From positions 1-64,000 of the forward strand of contig NZ_JAUHPV010000011.1 in NCBI RefSeq assembly GCF_030418315.1: a stretch of 64,000 bases of DNA, read 5' to 3'. Shown here one piece after another: positions 35,053 to 43,865 of the stretch (its first letter is position 1; each line of letters opens with the position of its first letter). The notes beneath the pieces are model-generated. The model was not told the DNA's origin. It made no database searches and was given only the letters and a program-made list of their open reading frames with translations. The stretch is from Demequina zhanjiangensis. GTDB lineage: Bacteria > Actinomycetota > Actinomycetes > Actinomycetales > Demequinaceae. Made by a program: the position numbers and the translations under genes.

Positions 35053-35700
35053 ATGATGTTCGGACTGTCGAAGACGACGATGATCACCCCCGACCAGGCG
35101 CTGCCCGGTCGCGACGAGGAGCTGCAGATCTCCCCGACCCACGTGGTGCTGGGGACGCCGCTCAAGGGTCCCTGGCCCGAGGGCATGAAGGTGCTCTACG
35201 TGGGCATGGGCTGCTTCTGGGGATCCGAGAGGATCTTCTGGCAGCTCGATGGCGTGTACTCGACCGCGGTCGGCTACATGGGCGGATGGACGAAGAACCC
35301 CACGTACGAGGAGACCTGCACCGCGAAGACCGGTCACTTCGAGGCCGTGCAGGTGGTGTACGACCCAGCGAAGGTCTCGCTGGACGAGCTGTTCGCCGCC
35401 TTCTGGGAGAACCACGACCCGACGACGCCGAACCGTCAGGGCGGCGACATCGGCACGCAGTACAGGTCGGCGATCCTCGCGACCGACGAGGAGCAGCTCG
35501 CCGCCGCTCTCGAGTCGAAGGAGCGCTACCAGGCGCGGCTCGACGCTCAGGGCTACGGGCCCATCTCGACCCAGATCGAGCTGGCGTCCACCGCGGGCGA
35601 CGGACGGTTCTACTACGCCGAGGAGTACCACCAGGGATACCTGCACAAGAACCCCGGCGGCTACTGCAACCACGGGTTCTGCCAGGTGTCATTCGCCTGA
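35053..35700 (+). CDS. msrA: Peptide methionine-S-sulfoxide reductase A
   Basis: Repairs Met-S-sulfoxide in proteins with thioredoxin; 215 aa. The catalytic motif [13 protein letters not shown] (active Cys near residue 56) and the [31 protein letters not shown] region (in parts: [25 protein letters not shown]) are typical. Recycling cysteines occur at the C-terminus ([11 protein letters not shown]). Two adjacent ATGs (35053, 35056) follow an AAGGAG site. A single gene ending at a 16-bp terminator. Confidence 0.95.
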   Translation: MMFGLSKTTMITPDQALPGRDEELQISPTHVVLGTPLKGPWPEGMKVLYVGMGCFWGSERIFWQLDGVYSTAVGYMGGWTKNPTYEETCTAKTGHFEAVQVVYDPAKVSLDELFAAFWENHDPTTPNRQGGDIGTQYRSAILATDEEQLAAALESKERYQARLDAQGYGPISTQIELASTAGDGRFYYAEEYHQGYLHKNPGGYCNHGFCQVSFA

Positions 35701-35715
35701 ACGATCCCGAGACGC

Positions 35716-35751
35716 ACGAGGGCCCCGCGGCTGATGCCGCGGGGCCCTCGT
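35716..35751. terminator. msrA terminator
   Basis: A perfect 16-bp stem (ACGAGGGCCCCGCGGC and complement) with a TGAT loop, 15 bases after the msrA stop. Confidence 0.85.
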
Positions 35752-35760
35752 CGTCGATGG

Positions 35761-35781
35761 GGCGGGCGCGCTGCGCCCGCC
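35761..35781. terminator. Hairpin at the end of the Bax-inhibitor-1 gene
   Basis: GGCGGGCGC and GCGCCCGCC form a perfect 9-bp stem with a 3-base loop, five bases beyond the stop of the minus-strand gene. Confidence 0.6.
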
Positions 35782-35785
35782 GCCG

Positions 35786-36598
35786 TCAGCGCTGGTTGAA
35801 GATCGCGATGATGCGCAGGATCTCGGTGTACAGCCACACGAGGGTGACGAGCAGACCGAAGGCGCCCTTCCACTCGAGGTGGGTGGGGGCGCCGCCCTTG
35901 ACGCCGCGCTCGATGAAGTCGAAGTCGGCGATCAGCGAGATGCAGGCGAGCAGCACGGCGACGACGCCGATGATCACGCCGAGCGGCATGCCGAGGATCT
36001 CGACGCCGCTGCGCAGACCCCAGGCGCCCTCGCTGTTGCCGAAGATCATGACGCCGAGGTTCACCAGCGAGAACACCAGGTAGGACACGAGTCCGATCAT
36101 GAGGATCTTCTGGAGCTTGGGCGTGTAGCGGACCTTGCCGGAGCGGTACAGGGCGAGGGTCACACCGAGCGTCACACCGGTCGCGAGCAGTGCCTGAAGG
36201 CCGGCGCCGGGGACATCGAAGTAGACCTCGATCCAGTTCGTGAACGCGCCGAGGAACGCTCCCTCGAGCACCGCGTAGAGAAGCGTCAGCGGAGCCGAGC
36301 CCTTCTTCTTGAACGCGGCGATCATCGCGACGACGAAACCGCCGATCGCGGCGCCGAACATCGGCAGGTACATGGTGTCGAGCGGCGCCATGTAGGTCAG
36401 CGCTGCGGCGATGCCGAGGACGATGAGGGACCCGAAGGTCTTGGTGATGGTGCCCTCGTAGGACATGCGTCCGATCTGGGCCGGCTCCGCTGCCGGGAGG
36501 TCGAAGGTCGCCTCCAGCTGGGCGGCGTCGGCTGCGCCCTGGCGCTGGAGCGCCTCGGGGCTGAAGTCCTTGGACTGGGTGAAGAAGGGGTTGGCCAC
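35786..36598 (-). CDS. Bax inhibitor-1 / YccA family membrane protein
   Basis: A 270-aa integral membrane protein of the bacterial YccA/BI-1 clade. After a cytosolic N-terminus of about 60 residues it has seven predicted spans. The last spans contain LACISLIADFDFIERGVKGG, with the paired Asp residues conserved in BI-1 proteins (proposed pH sensor of the calcium leak). The GTG at 36598 is preceded by AGGAGG. Divergent from the fructose operon. Physiological role uncertain. Confidence 0.88.
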   Translation of the reverse strand: MANPFFTQSKDFSPEALQRQGAADAAQLEATFDLPAAEPAQIGRMSYEGTITKTFGSLIVLGIAAALTYMAPLDTMYLPMFGAAIGGFVVAMIAAFKKKGSAPLTLLYAVLEGAFLGAFTNWIEVYFDVPGAGLQALLATGVTLGVTLALYRSGKVRYTPKLQKILMIGLVSYLVFSLVNLGVMIFGNSEGAWGLRSGVEILGMPLGVIIGVVAVLLACISLIADFDFIERGVKGGAPTHLEWKGAFGLLVTLVWLYTEILRIIAIFNQR

Positions 36599-36708
36599 GG
36601 GGATCCTCCTGGCTCAGTCGAGTGTGCGTCGAGTGTACGCACGCACGCGACCCTCGGGGGATCGTCCGCGAGGACGATTCGGGCCGGACGCCCCGTCGCG
36701 TGCCCGCC

Positions 36709-36810
36709 GATGTGGATTCGATACGTCCCTTGCCAACAAATCTGACACGAATCCACATCAAACAACCTTTGTTTGAGTTGCTTTGTGTCCGTTCTCATGA
36801 TTCGATGTGG
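36709..36810 (+). promoter_or_regulatory. Operator cluster of the fructose PTS operon
   Basis: GATGTGGATTCG (36709-36720) and its exact complement CGAATCCACATC (36748-36759) form a 12-bp inverted repeat spaced by 27 bases. A partial third copy GATGTGG is at 36804-36810. TCAAAC (36758-36763) and GTTTGA (36771-36776) make a further 6-bp palindrome with a 7-base spacer. The DeoR-type product of the first gene is the obvious candidate binder. Confidence 0.6.
36773..36801 (+). promoter_or_regulatory. Candidate promoter of the fructose PTS operon
   Basis: TTGAGT (36773-36778) and CATGAT (36796-36801) each match four of six consensus bases with ideal 17-base spacing. The -35 overlaps the TCAAAC/GTTTGA palindrome and the start point would fall in the third GATGTGG copy, so repressor binding would block initiation. 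Confidence 0.45.
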
Positions 36811-36851
36811 TTATCAGAGCCGATCAGGACCACGAAGGGACGACGCCGTCC

Positions 36852-37613
36852 ATGTACGCAGCGGAGCGACAGCAGCGCATCCTCGCCGAGGCGCGCCGCG
36901 AAGGCCGAGTCGAGGTGTCCGCGCTCTCCGAGCTGCTGGGCGTCACCTCCGAGACCGTGCGCCGCGACCTCACCGCGCTCGAGAGCCGCGGAGCGGTGCG
37001 CAGGGTCCACGGCGGCGCGATCCCCGTCGAGCGGCTCGAGCTCGAGCCCACGCTCGCCACCCGCAGCGCACGCAACGCCGACGTCAAGCGTCGAGTCGCC
37101 GCCCGCGTCCTCGAGGAGCTGCCGCCCGGCGGGACGATCCTGCTCGACGCAGGGTCCACCACGCAGACGATCGTCTCCCAGATCCCCGCAGACGCCGACT
37201 ACACGATCATCACCAACTCGATCCCCGCCGCAGCCGCGCTCGCAGGCATGCCCCGCATCACCCTGCTCATGACCGGCGGACGCGTGCGAGGCGTGACCGG
37301 CGCCGCCGTCGGCCCCTGGACCACCGGAGCTCTCGACGGGCTCGTCGTGGACGTCGTCGTGCTCGGCACCAACGGACTGTCGGTCGCCCGCGGCCTCACC
37401 ACGCCCGACCAGGTCGAGGCCACCGCCAAGCGCGCCATGGTCCACGCCGCACGACGCGTGATCGTGGCGACCGACTCCTCCAAGGCAGGCGACGATCACC
37501 TGCACCGCTTCGCCACGCTCGACGAGGTGGACCTGATCGTGACCGACGACGAACTTCCCGACGAGGTGGCCGCCGAGCTTCGCGCCGCCGGACCCCAGGT
37601 GGTGACAGCATGA
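36852..37613 (+). CDS. DeoR-family regulator of the fructose operon
   Basis: A 253-aa repressor-type protein. The N-terminal helix-turn-helix SALSELLGVTSETVRRDLTA (residues 20-39) and RGAVRRVHGGA are diagnostic. The C-terminal sugar-phosphate sensing domain contains LLDAGSTTQTI and TNSIPAAAALA. The ATG at 36852 (MYAAERQQRILAEARREG) is the family start. It is the first gene of a five-gene operon and its stop overlaps the fruK start. Fructose 1-phosphate is the expected effector by analogy to actinobacterial FruR proteins. Confidence 0.88.
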   Translation: MYAAERQQRILAEARREGRVEVSALSELLGVTSETVRRDLTALESRGAVRRVHGGAIPVERLELEPTLATRSARNADVKRRVAARVLEELPPGGTILLDAGSTTQTIVSQIPADADYTIITNSIPAAAALAGMPRITLLMTGGRVRGVTGAAVGPWTTGALDGLVVDVVVLGTNGLSVARGLTTPDQVEATAKRAMVHAARRVIVATDSSKAGDDHLHRFATLDEVDLIVTDDELPDEVAAELRAAGPQVVTA

Positions 37614-38557
37614 TCGTGACTCTGACCCCCAACCCCAGCGTGGACCACGCGCTGGTGATCGACGAGCTCGAGCGCGGCGAGGTGCTCCGCGCCGCCGACG
37701 CCCGGCTCGACGCCGGTGGCAAGGGCGTGAACGTCTCCCGCGCGCTCGCCGCCAACGGCGCCGAGACCGTCGCCGTCGTCCCCGTGGGAGGACACCAGGG
37801 CCACCTGCTCGCCGACCTTCTCGGAGCCACGGGAGTCAGCCATCGGGACGTGCCCATCTCCGGCGCGATCCGCATGAACGTGTCCGTGCTCGAGCCCGAC
37901 GGCACCACCACGAAGCTCAACGAGCCTGGACCCGTGCTCTCCGAGGCCGAGACGCGCGCCATGGTCGACGCCACCCTCTCCGCCGCGGAGGGCGCCGCCT
38001 GGGTCGCCGTCTGCGGAAGCCTTCCCCCCGGCGTCTCGACCGACGTGTACAGCGACCTCGCCGACGGCGTGCGCGCCCGCGGGGCCCGCTTCGTGGTCGA
38101 CTCCTCCGGCGCACCGTTCCTCGCCGCGGTCGCCACGAAGCCGAACCTCATCAAGCCCAATCACGAGGAGCTCGCAGAACTGGTCGGGCACGACCTGCCG
38201 ACCCTGCGCGACGTCCTCGCCGCCGCACGCGAGCTCGTGACCTCCGGCATCGAGATCGTCGCGGTCAGCCTCGGCGCCGACGGCGCACTCCTCGTCACCG
38301 AGGGCGACGCCGCACACGCCCAAGCCAAGGTCACCACACCGGTGTCCACCGTCGGAGCCGGCGACTGCATGCTCGCCGGACTCCTGCACGGCCTCGCCTC
38401 GGGCCTCCCGATCAGCGAGGCCCTCGTCGGAGGTGTCGCATGGGGATCCGCCGCAGTGGCGCTCCCTGGCAGCTCTGTCCCCACGCCGGACGACGTCCGA
38501 CGTGTCGCCCCCGCCCTCTCCCCCGAACTCCCGCTCTCCCTCGAGCTGGGGCACTGA
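37610..38557 (+). CDS. fruK: 1-phosphofructokinase
   Basis: Phosphorylates fructose 1-phosphate, made by the PTS, to fructose 1,6-bisphosphate; 315 aa, PfkB superfamily. TLTPNPSVDHALVIDELERGEV and DAGGKGVNVSRALAANG are typical of FruK/LacC. The catalytic motif is TVGAGDCMLAG, with Cys in place of the usual Ser after the catalytic Asp. Overlaps the regulator gene (ATGA at 37610) and lies 24 bases before fruA. Confidence 0.93.
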   Translation: MIVTLTPNPSVDHALVIDELERGEVLRAADARLDAGGKGVNVSRALAANGAETVAVVPVGGHQGHLLADLLGATGVSHRDVPISGAIRMNVSVLEPDGTTTKLNEPGPVLSEAETRAMVDATLSAAEGAAWVAVCGSLPPGVSTDVYSDLADGVRARGARFVVDSSGAPFLAAVATKPNLIKPNHEELAELVGHDLPTLRDVLAAARELVTSGIEIVAVSLGADGALLVTEGDAAHAQAKVTTPVSTVGAGDCMLAGLLHGLASGLPISEALVGGVAWGSAAVALPGSSVPTPDDVRRVAPALSPELPLSLELGH

Positions 38558-38581
38558 AGCCACCGGAAGGGAATCCCCACC

Positions 38582-40630
38582 ATGTCTCTGATCACCACCT
38601 CTCAGGTCGTGCTCGACCTGAAGGCCGCGGACCGCGCTGAGGCGACACGCACGCTCGCCGAGACGCTGGTCGACGCCGGCCGCTGCACCGATCTCGACGT
38701 CTTCCTCACGGACGTCACCACCCGCGAGGAGACGATGGCGACCGGCCTCCCCGGTGGCATCGCCATCCCCCACGCACGTTCCGCGGGCATCTCTGAGCCG
38801 TCGCTCGCATTCGGCCGCGTCACCGACGGCATCGACTGGGGCGCCCCCGACGGCCCCGCGAAGCTCGTCTTCCTCATCGCGGCCCCCGAAGGCGGCGGCG
38901 ACGCGCACATGCAGGTGCTCCCCGCCCTCGCCCGTGCGCTCATGAAGTCCGAGTTCACCGAGGGCCTCGCCGCCGCGAAGACCGAGGCCGAGGTCGTGGC
39001 GCTCGTGGAGGCGGAGATCGGCGACGTCGTCCCGGCCGCCGCCCCCGCAGCCGAGGCCGCACCCAAGGCGGACACCCCCCTCGACACCCCGGCACCCGCC
39101 GCGTCGCTCAAGCTCGTCGGCGTCACGTCGTGCCCCACCGGCATCGCCCACACCTACATGGCGGCCGAGGCACTCGAGCGGGCAGCCGCAGAGGCGGGCC
39201 ACACGATCGCGGTCGAGACCCAGGGCTCCGTGGGCGCCAAGGGCCTGTCAGCCCAGCAGATCGCCGAAGCCGACGCCGTGATCTTCGCCCACGACGTGGA
39301 GGTCAAGGGCCGGGATCGCTTCGCCGGCAAGCCGACCGTCGACGTCGGCGTCAAGAAGGCGATCTCCGACGGCCCCGCGCTCGTGGACCAGGCCGTCGCG
39401 ATGGCCGCCGAGTGGAAGGCCGACCCCTCCAAGGCAGCAGCCGCCGCACCTGCGGCAGGCTCAGGCGGCCTCACGTCCAAGGTCGACGACACCGCCGGCA
39501 TCGGCACCCGCATCCGCCAGTGGCTGATGACCGGTGTCTCCTACATGATCCCGTTCGTCGCAGCCGGCGGTATCCTCATCGCCCTGTCGTTCATGCTCGC
39601 GCAGGTCTCACTCGGCGAGAACGGCGCGATCGAGATCGTGAACTACAACCTGACCTCGGGCGACGAGTACAACATCGCCCAGAACTTCGACGTCACCTCG
39701 CTCACCGCATGGGCGGCGCTGCTGTTCGTCATCGGAGGCGCCTCCTTCGGATTCCTGGTGCCGATCCTGTCCGGCTTCATCGCCTTCGCGATCGCCGACC
39801 GGCCAGGACTCGTGCCCGGCATCGTCGGCGGCTCGGTCGCCGCCACCATGGGCGCCGGCTTCCTCGGAGGTATCGTCACCGGTCTCCTCGGCGGCATCAC
39901 CGCCAAGTGGGTCGCCTCCTGGCCCGTCGCCAAGGGCGTACGAGGCATCATGCCGGTGGTCGTCATCCCGATGCTGTCCACCTTCGTCACCGTGGGCCTC
40001 TTCATCACCGTGCTCGGCCGCCCGATCCAGATCGCCTTCGACGGCCTCAACGACTGGCTCACCAGCCTGTCCGGCGGGTCCGCCTTCGCACTGGGCGCGA
40101 TCCTGGGCGCGATGATGGGCTTCGACCTCGGAGGCCCTGTCAACAAGGTCGCCTACACGTTCGCGACGACCGGACTCGCCGCCGCTGGCGCCGTCACCGA
40201 CGCCCCCCAGCTGAAGATCATGGCCGCCGTCATGGCCGCCGGAATGGTCGCCCCGCTCGCGATGGCGCTCGCCACCACGCTCCGCCCGAAGCTCTTCTCC
40301 GAGCCCGAGCGCGAGAACGGCAAGGCGGCATGGCTGCTCGGAGCCTCCTTCATCTCCGAAGGTGCGATCCCGTTCGCTGCGGCCGACCCGTTCCGCGTCA
40401 TCGCCTCCTCCGTCGTCGGCTCGGCCGTCACCGGTGGACTCGCGATGGTCTTCGGCACCACCCTCCGCGCACCTCACGGAGGCATCTGGGTGCTGCCGCT
40501 CATCGGCAACTTCCTGCTGTTCCTCGTCGCGCTGGCAATCGGCGTGGTCATCACGACCGCCATCGTCCTGCTGCTCAAGTCGCGCGACTCCAAGCTCGCC
40601 ACGGTCGACGCCGTGGCCACCACCGCCTGA
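38582..40630 (+). CDS. fruA: PTS fructose transporter, EIIABC fusion
   Basis: Imports and phosphorylates fructose at C1; 682 aa. The order is EIIA (residues 1-150, phospho-His64 in GIAIPHARS), an Ala/Pro-rich linker, EIIB (about 175-275, active Cys in VTSCPTGIAHTYMAAEAL), then EIIC from about residue 310 with eight or more membrane spans (GVSYMIPFVAAGGILIALSF, FVAAGGI core; GGPVNKVAYTF). A single three-domain protein is usual in actinobacteria. Phosphate comes from EI and HPr encoded just downstream. Confidence 0.95.
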   Translation: MSLITTSQVVLDLKAADRAEATRTLAETLVDAGRCTDLDVFLTDVTTREETMATGLPGGIAIPHARSAGISEPSLAFGRVTDGIDWGAPDGPAKLVFLIAAPEGGGDAHMQVLPALARALMKSEFTEGLAAAKTEAEVVALVEAEIGDVVPAAAPAAEAAPKADTPLDTPAPAASLKLVGVTSCPTGIAHTYMAAEALERAAAEAGHTIAVETQGSVGAKGLSAQQIAEADAVIFAHDVEVKGRDRFAGKPTVDVGVKKAISDGPALVDQAVAMAAEWKADPSKAAAAAPAAGSGGLTSKVDDTAGIGTRIRQWLMTGVSYMIPFVAAGGILIALSFMLAQVSLGENGAIEIVNYNLTSGDEYNIAQNFDVTSLTAWAALLFVIGGASFGFLVPILSGFIAFAIADRPGLVPGIVGGSVAATMGAGFLGGIVTGLLGGITAKWVASWPVAKGVRGIMPVVVIPMLSTFVTVGLFITVLGRPIQIAFDGLNDWLTSLSGGSAFALGAILGAMMGFDLGGPVNKVAYTFATTGLAAAGAVTDAPQLKIMAAVMAAGMVAPLAMALATTLRPKLFSEPERENGKAAWLLGASFISEGAIPFAAADPFRVIASSVVGSAVTGGLAMVFGTTLRAPHGGIWVLPLIGNFLLFLVALAIGVVITTAIVLLLKSRDSKLATVDAVATTA

Positions 40631-40654
40631 CGTTCTCTCGAAAGGAGACACACC

Positions 40655-40924
40655 ATGCCTGCACGCACCGTCGCGATCGGCTCCTCCGTCGGACTCCACG
40701 CCCGCCCCGCCCAGCTGTTCGTCAGCAAGGTCCAGGCTGCCGGGATGCCCGTCACCATCGGAAGGCCCGGCTCCGCTGCCGTGGACGCCGGCAGCATCCT
40801 CGGAGTGATGGCGCTCGGCGCCAAGCACGGCGAGGAGGTCGAGCTGACCGCCGACGGCGACGGTGCGGACGCAGTGCTCGACGAGCTCGTCGCGCTCCTT
40901 GAGCGCGACCTCGACGCGGAGTGA
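40655..40924 (+). CDS. ptsH: PTS phosphocarrier HPr
   Basis: Carries phosphate from EI to EIIA; 89 aa. The active His lies in SSVGLHARPAQLFV (residue 16). The usual regulatory-serine region (KSIMGVMSLG in firmicutes) reads AGSILGVMALG; a Ser is present at about residue 52, but whether a kinase uses it is unknown. Good AAAGGAG site upstream. Its stop overlaps the beginning of the EI reading frame. Confidence 0.95.
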   Translation: MPARTVAIGSSVGLHARPAQLFVSKVQAAGMPVTIGRPGSAAVDAGSILGVMALGAKHGEEVELTADGDGADAVLDELVALLERDLDAE

Positions 40925-40929
40925 CGGCC

Positions 40930-42612
40930 ATGTCCGAGCATGAGACCCGACATGGCATCGGCGTGAGCGGCGGCTCAGCCTCCGGGCCCGTGGTCCAGGT
41001 CGCGCCTCCCGTCCAGCCGCCCAAGGACGAGCCCGCGCCGGCCGACGTCGACGCCGCGCTCCAGCACGTGCTCGAGTCGTTCGAGGCGGTGGCGGTCGAG
41101 CTCGAGGCTCGCGCCGCCACCGCGGACGAGCACGCCGCACCCATCCTCACCGCGACCGCGATGATGGCCCGCGACGCGGGACTGCATCAGGGGGCGGGCA
41201 ACCGGCTCAAGGCCGGCGACGGACCCGCGACCGCCATCGCGGCCGCAGTCGAGGAGTACGCCACCCAGTTCGAGGCGCTCGGCGGCTACTTCGCCGAACG
41301 CGTCGCCGACCTGCGAGACGTCGGAGCCCGCGCCGTCGCCGCCGCGCTCGGGCTTCCCGCACCCGGAGTGCCACCGCTGACCGAGCCGAGCGTGATCGTC
41401 GCGCTCGACCTCGCACCCGCCGACACCGCCACGCTCGACCGCGACCTCGCGATCGCGATCGTCACGCAGGCGGGCGGACGCACCAGCCACACCGCCATCC
41501 TCGCCGCTCAGCGGGGAATCCCCGCCGTGGTGCAGGTGCCGGGCGCGACCGAGATCCCCGCGGGCACGCTCGTCGCCGTCGACGGCGACGCGGGTGAGGT
41601 CGCGATCGACCCCGACCCCGAGCTGCTCGAGCAGCAGCGCGTGCGCCGCGAGAAGCGGGCCGCCGCGCTCGCCGCCTCGTCAGGACCAGGCCTCACCTCG
41701 GACGGCCACCACGTGCCCCTGCTCGCCAACATCGGCGGGGTCCAGGACGCCGAGGAGGCCGGCCCCCAGGATCTCGAGGGTGTCGGCCTGTTCCGCACCG
41801 AGTTCGTGTTCCTGTCCGCCACCACCGCCCCGACGCTCGAGGAGCAGACGGACATCTACACCAAGGTGTTCGCCCCCTTCGAAGGCCGACGCGTGGTGGT
41901 CCGGACGCTTGATGCCGGAGCCGACAAGCCGCTCGCCTTCGCCGACCTCGGCGAGGAGGAGAACCCCGCCCTCGGACGCCGCGGGCTGCGACTCTCGCAG
42001 GCGCTTCCCGAGCTGCTCGACACGCAGCTCAAGGCGCTCGCCGCCGCGGCAGAGGCCACAGGAGCCGACGCGCGGGTCATGGCGCCCATGGTCTCGACCG
42101 CCGAGGAGGCCGAGTGGTTCGCCGGGCACGTGCGAGCCGCAGGCCTCAAGAAGGCCGGCGTCATGATCGAGGTGCCCGCGGCCGCGCTCCGCTCCGAGCA
42201 CGTGCTCGCCGACGTGGACTTCGCCTCTATCGGCACCAACGACCTGGCGCAGTACACGATGGCCACCGACCGCATGGCAGGTGAGCTGTCCGACCTGCTG
42301 GACCCATGGCAGCCCGCAGTCATCGACGTGGTCGCCGCCGCATGCAAGGGCGGTGCGGTGCACGACACCCCTGTCGGCGTGTGCGGAGAGAGCGCAGGAG
42401 ATCCGCTGCTCGCACTCGTCCTCGTCGGCCTCGGCGTCGCGAGCCTGTCCATGGCGCCCTCCAAGGTGCCCGCGGTGCGGCTCGCACTGTCTCTCCACAG
42501 CGTCGACCAGTGCAAGGAGCTCGCGGCCATCGCACGGTCCGCGCGCTCGGCGGAGGACGCTCACACGGCGGTCCGCGCCGCCGCCAACCCTGCGCTCACG
42601 GAGATCCTCTAG
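40930..42612 (+). CDS. ptsI: PTS enzyme I
   Basis: Phosphoenolpyruvate-protein phosphotransferase starting the PTS cascade; 560 aa. The phospho-His lies in GGRTSHTAILAAQRG (near residue 187), flanked by the HPr-binding helical domain. The PEP domain includes GVGLFRTEFVFL, GRRGLRLSQALPELL and ASIGTNDLAQYTMATDR, and VGVCGESAGDPL near the C-terminus has the Cys. Start at ATG 40930 is preferred for its GGAG spacing; a GTG at 40921 overlaps the HPr stop. Last gene of the operon. Confidence 0.94.
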   Translation: MSEHETRHGIGVSGGSASGPVVQVAPPVQPPKDEPAPADVDAALQHVLESFEAVAVELEARAATADEHAAPILTATAMMARDAGLHQGAGNRLKAGDGPATAIAAAVEEYATQFEALGGYFAERVADLRDVGARAVAAALGLPAPGVPPLTEPSVIVALDLAPADTATLDRDLAIAIVTQAGGRTSHTAILAAQRGIPAVVQVPGATEIPAGTLVAVDGDAGEVAIDPDPELLEQQRVRREKRAAALAASSGPGLTSDGHHVPLLANIGGVQDAEEAGPQDLEGVGLFRTEFVFLSATTAPTLEEQTDIYTKVFAPFEGRRVVVRTLDAGADKPLAFADLGEEENPALGRRGLRLSQALPELLDTQLKALAAAAEATGADARVMAPMVSTAEEAEWFAGHVRAAGLKKAGVMIEVPAAALRSEHVLADVDFASIGTNDLAQYTMATDRMAGELSDLLDPWQPAVIDVVAAACKGGAVHDTPVGVCGESAGDPLLALVLVGLGVASLSMAPSKVPAVRLALSLHSVDQCKELAAIARSARSAEDAHTAVRAAANPALTEIL

Positions 42613-42771
42613 AGCGCCGCAGAGCCCGACGCCAGGGACCCGCTATCCGCCCTGGCCGTCGACCGGCCCTCTTGCGCCCCGTCACATCCCGCGGGCCGCA
42701 AGGGGGCTTCTCTCATGTGTGAGCGACGCACGCGACACGAGTCGCGCGACTGCGCTGACTCGCGCCCGCGA

Positions 42772-42848
42772 TGGTGCCCTCGGCGGGATTCGAACCCGCA
42801 CTGAGCCGATTTTAAGTCGGCTGCCTCTGCCAGTTGGGCTACGAGGGC
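42772..42848 (-). tRNA. tRNA with UAA anticodon (Leu by codon), short variable loop, CCA encoded
   Basis: A 74-base cloverleaf plus encoded CCA. Acceptor stem GCCCTCG/CGAGGGC, anticodon stem GCCGA/TCGGC with loop CTTAAAA (anticodon TAA), T arm GCGGG-TTCGAAT-CCCGC, discriminator A. The codon read is UUA, so Leu. The variable loop is only five bases (TCAGT), whereas bacterial tRNA-Leu normally has a long class II arm. It lies between ptsI and ppx; I recall a tRNA-Leu near ppx in M. tuberculosis too. Confidence 0.88.
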
Positions 42849-42888
42849 CAGGGGCGTCAGACCCCGCGGGCGCTCGACGCCCGCACCG

Positions 42889-43845
42889 CTATAAGCGCTC
42901 TGCGGCGGAGAAGGCGATGCCGTCCAGGATGTCGTGCTCACTCGTCACGACGTGGGGAAGCTCGCCGCCTGCGTCCTGCACCGCAGTGCGCACACGGGCC
43001 ATGAGCGTGCGCCACACGAGCGCTCCGGCACCGATGACGTCGACGCGGCCGGGGTGCATGAAGCCGAGCGCCGCGCGCGAGTCGTGTGAGGCGTGCAGCA
43101 GCTCGTCGCACGCCTTGATCGCCGCGTCGATCGGCAGCACTGCGCCGTTGATGCGGCTGCGGTCGTACTCATGAAGGCCGAGCGCGTGGGCTGTCACCGT
43201 GGTGATGGATCCGGCGAGCCCCACAAGAGTGCGGGTCCTCTCGATGGCGACACCCTCGAAGGCACGGTCGATCGCGTCGTGGATGTCCTGGGTCGCGCCG
43301 GCGATCTCGTCGGGCTCCGGAGGGTCGCTGCGAAGATGACGCTCGGTCATCCGCACACAGCCGACGTCCATCGAGTGAGCCGCCTCAGGCTCGCGCTCGC
43401 CCAGGACGACCTCCGTCGATCCCCCGCCGAGATCGACCACGAGGTACGGCGCGTCGTGCTCGGCGTCGAGCACCGAGGTCGCGCCGCGGAAGCTCAGACG
43501 TGCCTCCTCGTCACCCGTGATCACCTCGGGCGTCACTCCGAGCCGCTCGCGGATCCCGTCGAGGAACACGTCGCGGTTCCGTGCGTCACGGGTCGCGGAG
43601 GTGGCGACGAAGCGGATCGCCTTCACGCCCGCGTCGGCACACTGCTGAGCGATCTCGTCGGTGGCAGCGAAGGTGCGCTCAAGCGCCTCAGCAGCGAACT
43701 CGCCGGTCTTGTCCACCCCCTGGCCCAGCCTCACGACCGTCATCGTGCGCACCACGTCGGTCAGGGTTCCTGCCTGGGTGTCGACGTCGGCGATCAGCAG
43801 ACGGATCGAGTTTGTTCCACAGTCGATGGCGGCGACGCGAGTCAT
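42889..43845 (-). CDS. Ppx/GppA family exopolyphosphatase or pppGpp phosphatase
   Basis: A 318-aa protein of the ASKHA superfamily. The phosphate-1 motif is VAAIDCGTNSIRLLIADV, followed by ATSATRDARNRDVFL, the catalytic region DEEARLSFRGA (Glu), and VVDLGGGSTEVVLG. It is the short (two-domain) form, like M. tuberculosis Rv1026 (Ppx2), which lacks the C-terminal helical extension. Polyphosphate or (p)ppGpp turnover is expected; which cannot be decided from sequence. Confidence 0.9.
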   Translation of the reverse strand: MTRVAAIDCGTNSIRLLIADVDTQAGTLTDVVRTMTVVRLGQGVDKTGEFAAEALERTFAATDEIAQQCADAGVKAIRFVATSATRDARNRDVFLDGIRERLGVTPEVITGDEEARLSFRGATSVLDAEHDAPYLVVDLGGGSTEVVLGEREPEAAHSMDVGCVRMTERHLRSDPPEPDEIAGATQDIHDAIDRAFEGVAIERTRTLVGLAGSITTVTAHALGLHEYDRSRINGAVLPIDAAIKACDELLHASHDSRAALGFMHPGRVDVIGAGALVWRTLMARVRTAVQDAGGELPHVVTSEHDILDGIAFSAAERL

Positions 43846-43865
43846 GCCACCAGACTAACCGCGCG

